From contig NC_052358.1 of assembly GCF_009727055.1 (NCBI RefSeq), positions 48,583,802 through 48,647,801 of the forward strand: DNA of 64,000 bases, written 5' to 3'. The stretch is from Benincasa hispida (Eukaryota; Streptophyta; Magnoliopsida; Cucurbitales; Cucurbitaceae). The position numbers and the translations under genes are program-made. This document shows, in pieces, positions 29,520 through 40,030 of the stretch. The notes under the pieces were generated by a model. That model saw only the letters and a program-made list of their open reading frames with translations. It was not told where the DNA came from and ran no database searches. Position 1 is the first letter of the stretch. The number at the start of each line of letters is the position of its first letter.

Positions 29520-32500
29520 TTATTGTTGAAGAGCAGGAGGGTCTAGAGGAGGGTTCTGATGCGGTACGGGTGGAGTCTCTTCGAACATCAGACACTGCCT
29601 GAGATGCGCAGGCACCGTGGGACCATGAAGATATGCTGTTAGAAAATTAAAGTACTCATGGTTGCGCTCTGCAAGTTGTCTTTGGTGGCGATGGATTGTA
29701 TAAATGTTGCGCTGAATATTAATCAATGCCTCCATTGACGTAGCAGCACTGCGCTTTTTATTATCGATTTGCTCCATTACCACATCAAATTTCTGGTTGA
29801 AGAAGGCCTGTTACTGAGCGAAGAGTTTTTGTTGTTGGGAGAAAAGGGATCGGATTTCTGCTAATTCAGCAGCGAACAAGGTGATAGTGGGTGGTGCCTG
29901 CGATGTCTCGCCAGCAACGTTTTGGGTTGGGCAAAGGTGCCTTCACCCAAATCATGTGGGTCATCAATATGCGACGATGGAAGGGAATATTACAGTGATG
30001 ATGCTGAAGGTGAGGATGGGGCTGCTGGATATGCGGTTGGAGAATTTGGGGCAAGGAGAAGGTTGATAAAGTGCTCAGGAAGGGAAGAAGAAGAAGGTTG
30101 TGCGGGAGGGCTTAGAGGGCTTGGAAGGCGGATTACTAAGGGTAAAGGGTCCAAAGGTTCTATCTCTTGCGATGGTAATTCCTGGACCTTTTCTTTTCCC
30201 TTATCATCTCTATGCTATCTTTTTGGCTTGAGTTCTTACGGCGCATTGAGATCGATTGCGAGCCTCTTTAAAGGTAACTCTAGGCAATATGGGGAGTCTT
30301 TGAGGAGCAACCTCAGGATTTTGATATTGTTGAGGCCGTGGACTTCTTGCATGGGCTCTTCCTCAATGCCTACGCCCATTGACAGGCACAGACTTGAGAT
30401 AGTCCATGGAAAGAAGTATTGTCCTCTAATGTGCCCCACAAAGCCTCAAATTTGACTTGCGATCAACCGGCCTATATCGATTGGAATGTTGTGCGCAATG
30501 CAATATGCGGCCATAACTCGATCTCTTGAAATTGTCTTGTCATGGGAAGTTGGGATCAGCCACTTTTTAACTAAATAATCCCAAAGCCTTGCCTCCGAAA
30601 GCAGTGTCTTGGATGCAAGGGTTTTGATGCCTTTTAAAGAAATCGACCACTTAGTGCCCGGTTGCGTTAATACTCGCAGCGCATCTTCCATCTGTTCTTC
30701 CGTGGGATCATCAATGACTTTGTTGCTCGGTGCATCTGGGTTATCCTTCATTTGGTATAGTTCATTGATGTCCCTTGCGCTGAAAGACATCACTTGCCCT
30801 TTTATGGTCACCACATCCTTGGTGCCATGTAGTCGTCCATGATAGAAGTCGCGCACTACCTTTGGAACAACAATGGCTGGGCACTGGCAAAATGTATCCC
30901 AACCATGCTCCACGATCACGCTCGTGATTAGATCTGGTAGTGGCGTTGGCGTAGGGAAAAATCCCATCTCCATCAACAAATCGTCATTCTCTTTCTTTCT
31001 TGATGGACGTACCTTTGCCAACGCGGGCTTGCTGCTTTCTGTGATCGCTTTGCCCTTTCCTTTGGCCAACGCAAGGCGGGATTGTTGCCTTTGTTTTCTT
31101 TCCCATTCCTTGCATTGTCCCTTCTTTTCTCGCTCGACAAGTTCCTTGCCCTTCTTCTTAATTAAACATTGCCTATTGGCTTCACGCTTCCTTTCCTTCT
31201 CTTCTCTCATTCTCTTTTCTTCTTTTGCTTTCTTTTTCTTTTCTTCTTCTTCCTGTTCTCTCACTTCTCTTTCAAACTCTTCCACCAACTGCTTAGAGGC
31301 CAACAAAAGGCGTTGTTCCTCTTTGATCCGCCTTATTTCTTCAAGCCTCGAGATCTCGTTATTGTGGCAAACCTTCTCATCATGCAGTCTTCTTCTTCTA
31401 TCACCTTCTATGGTGATGAGTTTCGCCTGCTCCATTTTCTCTTGTCTCTCTTCCTCTTCCTTTCTCCACCTTTCCTTTTCTTCTAATGCGATGATCAAAA
31501 TTGAAGGGTCAACGATAGACCCCTGCAACGCATTTTCCTTGCGACGCCGCATCAGGGGGGGTAACTTCTCCTTCTTCGCCTTCATCGGCCGCAACCAATT
31601 TCGTTGTTTCAAGTTGCGCCGAGGTTGCAAGTTGCACTGGTTCCCCCCTGTCCTCCCTCACGGAGGTGGATTCTCCATCCATTTCTGGGCTTGCAACCCT
31701 TTTCTTCTTTTCTTCTTCCTTCTNCCTGCAACGCATTTTCCTTGCGACGCCGCATCAGGGGGGGTAACTTCTCCTTCTTCACCTTCATCGGCCGCAACCA
31801 ATTTCGTTGTTTCAGGTTGCGGCGACTCCCTAAGTTGCACTGGTTCCCCCCTGTCCTCCCTCACGAAGGTGGATTCTTCATCCATTTCTAGGCTTGCAAC
31901 CCTTTTCTTCTTTTCTTCTTCCTTCTTCAGGCGCCTTTCCTTATGCCTGTGCTCTTTCCTTTCTTTCTTCTCTTTCTTTTTCCTTAGCTTGGCCTCCTCA
32001 TCTTCTTCATCCTCCTTCTTTTCTTTATTCTTTTTCTCTTTGTGATGATGGGATGGCTCACCTTCTCCAATATTCTTTCCCTTGTTCTTCTTTTTCTCCT
32101 CTTCCACCTCTTATTGCTTCTCTGCTGTGACTTCTTCTAATGCGACTTTGATGGGTCCGTCATAGGATTCTACTTGCGTAGTTTCCTCAGGATCCCTTAT
32201 GGCTAGAGTGCTTCTCCTTGTCTCATCTTCCATCATTTTCTCTACCACCACAACTTCCTCCGTCACTGCCACTTCCTCAGTCACCTCCACCGTCACCTGC
32301 TTTGTAGACAGGGGTTGATTTACAACCCCTACCTCGGGTAGTCCTCCTCCTTCCTCCAAGTTACTCAGAATGTTTTCGAATACCTCATTGTCATCTCGTC
32401 TCTTCTTTTCGCTTTCACTGGAAACTGCTGGAGTTGAGAGTGGGGTGCTTTCAGTACTTTTCCCCCTTTTGAACTATAGTGGTCTAACGGCTAAAGGGTT

Positions 32501-32651
32501 TCACTAGGGTCTTACGGCGATTCTAGGAACAGTGTGAGGTTGAGCAGCAAGATGGCGACTAGCAGCAAGGAATGCTGCTTCTCGCATGGAAAGTTGGTCT
32601 GTTGAAGGTGTTGAGGGTGAAGCGGAAGGTTGGGAAGTTTGGTCGGCCATG
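29520..32651 (-). pseudogene. Athila accessory ORF with putative plant transposon-protein domain, broken
   Basis: The frame opens at about 32651 (MADQTSQPSASPSTPSTDQL). It then runs through an acidic/valine-rich part (32359-32111), a long Lys/Glu/Arg-rich coiled-coil stretch (about 32107-31000), and a globular domain with 'VVPKVVRDFYHGRLHG', 'VMSFSARDINELY', 'LLSEARLWDYLVKKWLIPTS' and 'RDRVMAAYCIAHNIPIDIG'. This globular part matches the 'putative plant transposon protein' domain of Athila-like elements (from family knowledge). In-frame stops include a TGA at 30446-30448, after which the same frame continues as GFVGHIRGQYFFPW. A further piece at 29880-29520 is a coiled-coil tail. A 203-bp duplication with an N (31522-31927) lies inside. 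The protein's role is not known. Confidence 0.75.
31522..31927. repeat. 203-bp tandem duplication flanking a single N
   Basis: The segment starting CCTGCAACGCATTTTCCTT at 31522 starts again at 31725, immediately after the only ambiguous base in the window (N at 31724). The two copies run through the same pyrimidine-rich coding sequence with about 5-10% difference, including a 'cgaggttgcaa' versus 'ggcgactccctaa' change. It may be a joined scaffold gap rather than real tandem sequence. Confidence 0.8.
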
Positions 32652-33649
32652 GATGTTGAGGTGAAAGAGAGCTGGAAAACGTTAGGGTTTTAGGGAAGAA
32701 GAAAGCTCGATATGCAGGGGCACTAGGATTTCAGATTGCAAATGAGGCAAAGTGTGCTCACAGATGGGAAAGTCCTTTTTATAGGTTGGGCCTTAGTGGG
32801 CCCAACGCTATTTTTGCAGTGGCAGACCTCGAGACACTCAAAAGGCCCACCATTTGAACTCCCCTCATTTATGAGGTTTGAGAGTAAATGTCCTTTCGTC
32901 TGCAGACTCATCATTTCTTTGGAATATGGAACGATTGGACTTCTCAATTTTACAAAAAGAATTATCTTTAATATTTTATTAGAATGGACGCAAGGAAAAG
33001 ATTAACGCAATGTGTTCACCAATGCAAATGCATCTTTGCAGAGGATGGGCAACAATGCATACATCCCCGCAACACACCCCTCAGCTAAACGCATTTCTGG
33101 AGGATCGGGTGCACGGTATTGCTACCAGCGCAACACTACCTCAACATAGTGCATTTTGCTATGGACGGGCGAAGGACACACGCGCGCGCAACACACTCCT
33201 CAATGCAATTATTTGAATTGGATGAACGCAAAGTGTACCTTGTTGGTTTAGGATGGGTCCATTATCGCCATGCATATTGGATGTGTTTTATTTTATTATT
33301 ATTAAAAATTTAATTTAATTTATTTTTTTTTCATCAACGCAAGTTGCTATGACTTACGGTAATAAAATTTCTTCTCATTACTCAATCATTCACCAATTAA
33401 AGAATAAGGCATTAAATATAGAAAAGTTAAAGGAATTAAAGCAAACACAGAAATAAATGCACGGACAGTAAATGAAGAATAAATTCATAAAGTCATGAAA
33501 CAAATTAAAGGAAGCAGTAAAGACAAAGTTCAGAAATTCATAAAGACGAGAATTAGAGAAAGCATTTAAACATAAATGTGAGATATGGACCGGAAGATGA
33601 CGTTCTTTGCATGAGCATAATCCACACCTCTGCAGGCGATCCATCTTGC
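32652..33649 (-). other. Athila spacer between gag and accessory ORF
   Basis: This is the place where pol would be expected in an autonomous element, but it is only about 1 kb and has no protease, RT, RNase H or integrase motif in any frame. It contains AT-rich sequence and scattered 'cgcaa' words on the plus strand. Confidence 0.5.
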
Positions 33650-34966
33650 CTGCCCAATGTCCTCAGGGACATTGCTCCTTTCCATGAGATCCTGGGGCTT
33701 CGGAGTTGCTGGGCAACATACCAGGTGTTCTATTTCTAAGCTCAGAGGCCAGCTGGCCCACTTGAATCTCTAAGTTTCAAATTCAAGACGTCTGCGCTTG
33801 CATCACTGCATCATTTCTGTCTATATACTGTTTGAGCAGGGCCTCCAATGAGCTTCAAGATGTGTTTGAAGATGAGGGTTGTTGATTATGCAATTGCCAT
33901 GGTTGCCCCTGATTCGAGTTATGGTGAAAAGGATGAGGGTTCCCTCGATTTCCACTTTGATGGTTGCGAGGCCTCCCTTGGTTAGGATTCCCTCCCCAAC
34001 CAAAGTTAGAATGGTTCCTCTAACCTGGATTGTAGGTGTTGCTGAAGGGGTTTTTTTGGATGGCGCATACTTGTTGGATATTTGATGGGCACATTTCTGC
34101 TACATGAGCCCCTCCACAATTAACGCAACTTATTGCAGCCACTTGAGCTGGTGCAGCGGGTTGCGCTAATTGTTGGGAGATGGCTCCTTGATTGATTGCC
34201 ATCGATTGGAGTATTGAGGTCACTGCGGCCATTTGAGCTGCCAAAGTGGTCATTGTCTCCGCAGGGACAATGGCAGTGTCATTCTTCCTTCTTTCAGAGC
34301 CTCTGCCTCCATAACCATCATCAATCCAGTCATCCATGTTCCGCGATATATGGTCAAGGATGACCTTGGCCTCGGTATACGTCTTGTCCATAAAACCTAC
34401 CGTCACGGGGTATCCCGATATGCTAGCAATTCTTTACCAATCTTCGAAATCGCACGCAGGCAGTGCTCAGGGTCTCAGGTCTCATTGTCCATTTTCTCAA
34501 AGTTCAGCACATCCTTTCGTCGCCTTTCGTTGACGGCCGAGAGGAAGAACTTCTTCATGAATCGCTCCACCAGCTGATCCCATGATGTAATCTCGTTCGA
34601 CTTCAGTGAGTGAGCCCACCTCTTGGCTTCGTCCCTCAAGGTGTAAGGTAATAAATACAGTCTAATACCCTCAGGGGTAACGCCAAGTAATGAGAAGTTT
34701 TCGCACATTTCGACAAAACTGGTCAAGTGGGCATGCGGGTCTTCACCTTGCAGACCCCCAAATTGCCCTGTGCTCTGGATCATTTGAAGCATAACCGGTT
34801 TCATTTCGAACCTTGCGTTCTCCTCTACTGTAGGCCTCGAAATTCCAGGCGAAAAATCGTAAAGGTTAGGCGCCGCGTAGTTCTTTGTGGAACTGTTACG
34901 ATCAGCGGCAAGGAAGACTGGGTCCTGCGCTGGCCGTACCGCCCTTGATTTCCTACGGGAGCCGCA
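33650..34966 (-). pseudogene. Athila gag, frameshifted
   Basis: The minus-strand frame is open from about 34966 and gives 'NLYDFSPGISRPTVEENARF', then the retrotransposon gag core 'GQFGGLQGEDPHAHLTSFVE', 'LLPYTLRDEAKRWAHSL', 'SWDQLVERFMKKFF'. After 34475 the frame shifts; 34406-34020 continues with a zinc knuckle of form C-X2-C-G-G-X-H-X4-C ('CVNCGGAHVAEMC'). A third frame near 33780-33650 gives 'QVGQLASELRNRTPGMLPSN' and 'KEQCP', the typical Athila gag C-terminus. At least two frameshifts and several stops make it inactive. Gag would form the particle that packages the element's RNA. Confidence 0.85.
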
Positions 34967-35125
34967 TTGTCCATATTATCTGCCATATCAGCTGCTCTCT
35001 TTCACCTTGCTCGATTCTGGCATGCCCGTGTGCGAAAGGTATGCTCGATCTCTAGGTCAGCTACGAATTCTGGTTCGGTACCAGTACTCATAAACTGTCA
35101 GACTGCTCTCCGTGTTGAACAGCCA

Positions 35126-35273
35126 GTACAAAGAGATCTGTCCTGCAAAATACCACAAACATACTTAAACAATAACCGTGACTGTCTCTTATACACATCT
35201 AGATGTGTATAAGAGACAGGTATAAAGAGATCTGTCTTACAAAATACCATAAACACATTCAAACAATAACCGT
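35126..35273. repeat. 54-bp direct repeat on both sides of an adapter sequence
   Basis: 35126-35179 and 35220-35273 are near copies ('aaagagatctgtc', 'aaaatacca', 'aaacaataaccgt') with about 15% difference. The adapter junction lies exactly between them. They fall in the Athila leader just downstream of the primer site. Confidence 0.8.
35182..35219. other. Tn5 mosaic-end pair (Nextera mate-pair junction adapter), assembly contaminant
   Basis: CTGTCTCTTATACACATCT (35182-35200) is followed directly by its reverse complement AGATGTGTATAAGAGACAG (35201-35219). This is the exact 19-bp Tn5 mosaic end in head-to-head pair, the circularisation junction left by Nextera mate-pair libraries. It is not plant sequence. 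The minus-strand ORF over it contains the well-known contaminant peptide SYTHLDVYKRQ. Confidence 0.97.
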
Positions 35274-35280
35274 TAACCCA

Positions 35281-35298
35281 TCCCCAGCAACGACGCCA
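35281..35298 (-). other. Athila primer-binding site, Asp tRNA (one mismatch region)
   Basis: The plus strand reads TCCCCAGCAACGACGCCA, i.e. the 3' end of plant Asp tRNA with two differences, separated by six bases (taaact) from the LTR end at 35305. This is the position expected for the functional primer site of the minus-strand element. Confidence 0.8.
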
Positions 35299-35304
35299 TA
35301 AACT

Positions 35305-37218
35305 TGATGACATATTTTTAATCTAAGCTACAAGTCCATGTTCCCGTTACCAGTTCCCCAGCAACGGCGCCATAAACTTACACGTAGATTTTTAAGTCTT
35401 TATCATCATACAAGCTCAACATAAACTTGTAACATATGTATGAATATGAATGAATCTTATGTCATACAATGCATGGATGATTGCGATGATATGCGATACT
35501 ACTTCTAGATATGCGTTATTAATGAATGTTCTTGTAGTATGTTGTGCGTTGTCACAAGTTTCCTTGCGTTGAAACCAAGTATAATTTCATCGCAAGTTTC
35601 TCGATGTGATCCGAGGTCGAACACAGGGATTGTTTTAGGTTGACTGCGTCATATTTGTGATATATGCGATCGGGGGTTTTTCAATTTAATAAAAGTGTTG
35701 TTTGTACATGCGATAAAGTAAATTGTGCATTAAAGTAAAAATAAGCGATAAAAATGCAATAATGAAGTAAATTGCGATGAAAGTCAAGTGTGATAAAATA
35801 AACCTAAGCTATGATGATACAAGATACAGGTTACATGATACAAGATATCGAGGTTGAGACTGAATGTGAGGAATATACAAAGATCGTGTTATGCGGTGGC
35901 AAGGCTTATGTGCGAAACAGAAAGAGAAAGGATAATTAATATAAATAGTACAAGTTTCTTAATTGCGTTAAAGATATAAGTACGGTTCCACTTTCCCTTA
36001 GCGTATACCTCTCGGTGATTGGCCGAGTTTTCCACGTCTCTATGGTGAAACAGGGACGAACGTAGTGAACGCAAGATTGCTTCCATCTCTAGAAGTACTT
36101 CTTGCTTTAGTTAACGCATTCTTCTAACCTTCTCTTGACAGATCATAATGGCATCTTCACTTCTGCTCTCACAGGTGAAGATGTCGTTTAGCATGCTTTA
36201 GCTAAACATCTTTATTTCTTTAGCACATATTAATTTACTTGTTTAATTCATATTAATCACCAAGGGATTAAGAAAACATCATGGAGAAAGCAATTAATGG
36301 AGGAACGGAAATAGACAGAAATATGGAAATGAAAGTGATCATGACATTTAATTATAAAATCAAGCGTCTGATACATGGTTGTGAATGATCTAGACTAAGA
36401 AGATGAAATACAATTGATGAATAAGAGTTAGAAATAGATACAGAAGAGTGCCAATGTCTTGACACCGATCTGGATGGAGAGATTGCTTGTCGGCGTAGAT
36501 GGAGTGAATGGAAGGATAAGCTTCCCTCTCAGGCTTGCTCAACCGGTAGAGTTGATCTAGGTACAGAGCTTCACGGCTGGGATTTGGAATGATTCGCCCT
36601 GAGACTCGCCTCTCGGCCTTGTCTCTTTTCTTCTCGGATCTTCTTCAATCAGCACTCAGATCAGCCTCTCTCTCAATAGCCTCGTATCAATTATCCCGTG
36701 TATCAAGTATATCTTTCAGTGAATTCTTTAAGGGGTGAAAGCTTTGACTCTTTGACTTATGGTCCTCGCTGTATTTTTATGGAAATTTCGAGAATGGTGG
36801 AATAAGTATTCCTTTTGTTATGCAAACAGTCCGTCGAAAATGCACAAAGGTTAGTTGTACACGTGTCAAAATCCTCCGTGATTGCGCTGCTCATTTGCAT
36901 CTTCGATTTTGTGCCCGCATGCGGTGTTGTTTTTATTACCAGATGCAGTTGAAGTTCAGCTCTGGATCGATTGTCGCATGCGCCATCATTGCGTTGATCG
37001 TCTATTCCTGAATGATGGGCGCAATGCAACGTAGATGTGTCAATCTCTCTCTTGAGCCATGAGCGCATACGGTGACTGGATATCCTACAAAACAGACTTG
37101 AAATATTCTTTTCTACCATCACAATTGTGTTAATGGGTGTATTGACGACAATTTATAATTATTGTGTTAATGGGTGTATTGGCCATAATATCTAAATAAA
37201 GTAGTATAAATAACTTGT
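35305..37218 (-). repeat. Athila 5' LTR, truncated at its outer end
   Basis: It aligns with 26399-28354. On the minus strand it lacks the first bases (TGATAACTTATAGAAATA) and has a deletion of about 40 bp next to them; alignment stops at 37218. It ends ATGTCATCA next to the primer site. Like the other LTR it contains an embedded Asp-tRNA-like primer sequence, at 35355-35372. Confidence 0.85.
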
Positions 37219-39254
37219 TAGAAATTATGTTAGAAACGAACAAATATATATACCTCAGTTCAGAGATCTTAAAGGTTGATGAAACTATGTAGAGTTATGA
37301 CTGTTGAGGAATAAAGGTATGTATCTGTTTAAGCCAAGGAATAAATTATCGAGACAAGAATTGATGAAGGACTAGTGTTATGTTTTGTGTTGGCTAGTAC
37401 AATTAGTGGTAGTATAAATACGCATGTCGGTACTTAAGTATAAGGTTAAAAATTGTTTTATGGATAAGATGGAAAAAAAGAAGAGTCTATAGATTTATTA
37501 AAGGTTCTGAGATATTAAACCAAACGTTTTGAGAGGAACTTTGAAAAGGATTAATAAGTCATAAGCACTTTGGCAATACTAGGAACTTGATGGACTAGGT
37601 AAAGTATGTGTAGTGCTATGAAGAATTCTTTTGTTATATCTAGCTAAGTTGATGTCATTAAAGGAAGCTAAAATAGTTAGACATGACATGGGACTTAAAG
37701 GGGATAAAGCAAGGTGTCATTTGTCTAGGTTGAAAGATTATTTTAGTATACCTAGACTAAACCCAGAGCCTTATTGTGATGAAGAGATCCAAGTTAGGCA
37801 AATTTGAAGAAAGAAAAGTCTTTTGGAGTTTAAAAGTACGCAAAATTGGCAAAGAAGAATTCTACAAGATGAAAATTCTTAGTGAGAAGGATACAATTTA
37901 TGGAGGAGTTAGGTAAAATATAATTTAGCAAAGAGATTATGTTCCACTTGGAAAGTGGGGAGAAAAAAAAAAGAGATGTCTTGAATTTAGTTGTTTTATG
38001 AGAAAAGTATCCAAGAAAGTTTACTCTTTTGGAGAGAGAGAAAAATTTAATGTGTTCAAAACTCTTAGTTGAGTATGGTTTGGAGGCTTGGGACGAAGGG
38101 TTACAAGGTATTTGTTCTAGTGTAAAAGAAGAATACCTCATTATCATGTGAAACTTTGGGACAATATGTGTTGGATGGAAAAATAGCTTACATACGTGAT
38201 TGGGTATGGAACTTGATTTTAACACAAGAATCTGTTACCGAAATAGAAGGTCGAGAAGGGATAAGCTAAAATGGAGTTACTAGTAGCATAGATGTTCAAG
38301 AACCATTGACATGGTATGTTGAGGCTTCATTAATTAAGAGGTTAATCAATGAGGGCATTAGTAAGATTTAAGGGATTTTGAGTTTATGTGCTAATTGGAA
38401 ACATGAACTAGAAAGACCATCAAATGGATTGAAAAAGGAAACTAATCTAGCTTGAGGTAGACAAAAGTGGTATATACACATAAGTAAGTAAGTTGGATCT
38501 TCCAATATAACCATTGCCATAAGGGATAGACTTGGTAATAAAGTTGAGTTGATAACAAGAAGTTGCTAAAAGTGGGTTTGGAGCATTACAAGATAGTATG
38601 TTTTCTCTTGCATGAGCAATGAGTTAACTAGCTTTCGGGAGTACAAGTAATCCAAGCTAGGACTTATGAATCAAGGTTTTATTGTAAAAACTAACCTCAG
38701 GGATCAATTACGGTTATTATGAGGTTATGAAAGTGTGTTATTAATTGACTGATGCTTCAGAATCCAGGGACTTCAAAACCTCATTTTTGGAGGGAATTCT
38801 AGACTCGTTCGCAGTAGGGTCTAAGTAAGGATATGTGATTGTTTTAAAGCTAAAGAATAATATGAGGATTGGCGCACGTTTTATAGCCTGTGGCAGTATA
38901 GAGCCTCATGATGAGTTTCTCATGAATGTGAGACTTAATTAGACAGAGTTATTTTCAAACATGTAGACCCTAAAAAAGACATCACAATCGGTGCTTCTAA
39001 GAGTAGAAGCAGTTTTTAGTTGACTAGATTTGTTGCAGTACGTATCTTTAGATGACACATTATATAGTATGACCAGTTTCTCCATAACACATATGAAGTT
39101 TTCCCAGTGATAGAATGGTAAGCTTATATATATGTTTTTAGTGGATAATACTTTTTTAAGCTCATGATAGTTTCATCGTTCTCAGCTTGAACGTGTTAAA
39201 GTATTGTTGGTTTTCAGCATCTTAAGTTTCATAGTTATATATGGAAGGGGTTGT
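37219..39254 (+). other. Decayed Ty3/gypsy internal region
   Basis: No open frame of useful length is seen, but the region leads directly into a gypsy integrase fragment on the same strand, and its base composition and short frames look like mutated pol. It probably belongs to the gypsy element whose LTR head is at 26253, split by the Athila insertion. Assignment is by position only. Confidence 0.4.
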
Positions 39255-39533
39255 CACACCTCTTTGATGCTAGTTTCAGCTATGTCAAGCAACGACGCTC
39301 GTTTTACATCAAGTTTTTGGAAGGGTCTCCGAGAAGGTGTTGGATACCCAGTCAGAATGTATACAACTTTTAGCTTTCAGACTAATGGTCAAACAGAGCA
39401 TTTGAACCAGATATGGGAAGATATGTTATGCACCCGTGCAATGAAGCATTGGCAAGAGGCGCTGCCCAAAGGTTGCTTATGTGTTGGGATGATAAGAGGA
39501 TGCATGAGCGAGAGCGAGAAGGCTAGACAATGA
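39255..39533 (+). pseudogene. Ty3/gypsy integrase core fragment
   Basis: The frame gives 'SNDARFTSSFWKGLREGVGY', then 'TTFSFQTNGQTEHLNQIWED'. This corresponds to the second Asp and the Glu of the gypsy integrase DDE core (the R-D-x-R-F-T-S-x-F-W and F-H-P-Q-T-D-G-Q-S/T-E blocks). The Asp of the first block is present in 'NDARF'; the canonical D of 'QTDGQ' is N. The sequence before and after is not recognisable. It is a remnant. Confidence 0.8.
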
Positions 39534-40030
39534 GCACAAGACACTGGGCATTGAAGTGTTGTACGTGCGGACGATCTTGTAGCTACCAGCGTGCTAAATG
39601 ATGCATTAGACAATGGCACTACACGATAGGCAATAGCACTACATGATCAGCATAAGCACTAGACGATAGCGTTAAATGATGAGCTCGGGTGCTAGACGAT
39701 AAGCAGAGACACTAGACGATGCATTAGGCGTGGGCGCTGGGCAATAGACTTAAGCTCTACATGACGGCGCTACACGATGAACGTGAGCACTACACGATAG
39801 GCAAAGCGTTAGACGATGGGCATTGTGCGATAGACGTAGACGCTAGACAATGGCGCTACACAATAAGCAGACGTGCTAGATGATAAGCGTGATGCGCTAG
39901 ATGATGGGGTCAGTGCTACACGATAAGCGACAACGATAGATCACTAGATGTTGGAGCTATGCGATGGGTAGGCGTTACACGATGAGTAACAGTGAGATCG
40001 TTGGTAATTACTGGAAGATAAGTCATGCGG
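39530..40030. repeat. Degenerate GCTAGACGAT/CTACACGAT minisatellite
   Basis: More than twenty imperfect copies of a 15-20 bp unit such as 'gctagacgataagcg' or 'cactacacgataggc' follow the integrase fragment. Copies share the core (A/T)(A/C)(G/C)ACGAT and alternate with 'gggcgctgggcaatag'-type words. It has no coding capacity. Confidence 0.75.

Larger units (their letters stand above)
26399..37218 (-). mobile_element. Athila-type Ty3/gypsy element lacking pol
   Basis: Minus-strand order: 5' LTR (37218-35305, truncated at its outer end), Asp-tRNA primer site (35298-35281), gag (about 34966-33650), accessory ORF with the plant transposon-protein domain (32651-29520), polypurine tract (28367-28355) and 3' LTR (28354-26399). 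No protease, reverse transcriptase, RNase H or integrase sequence lies between gag and the accessory ORF, so this is a non-autonomous derivative. The element is inserted into a gypsy LTR (left flank 26253-26398). Target-site duplication cannot be tested because the outer end of the 5' LTR is gone. Confidence 0.85.

Noticed and set aside
30873..32045. 390-codon plus-strand ORF rich in Ser, Phe and Leu
   Set aside because: It is the antisense of the Lys/Glu-rich Athila ORF; purine-rich coding sequence gives an open pyrimidine frame on the other strand. It crosses the N and resembles no protein.
35098..35313. Minus-strand ORF containing SYTHLDVYKRQ
   Set aside because: Translation of the Tn5 adapter junction, a known contaminant peptide, not a gene.
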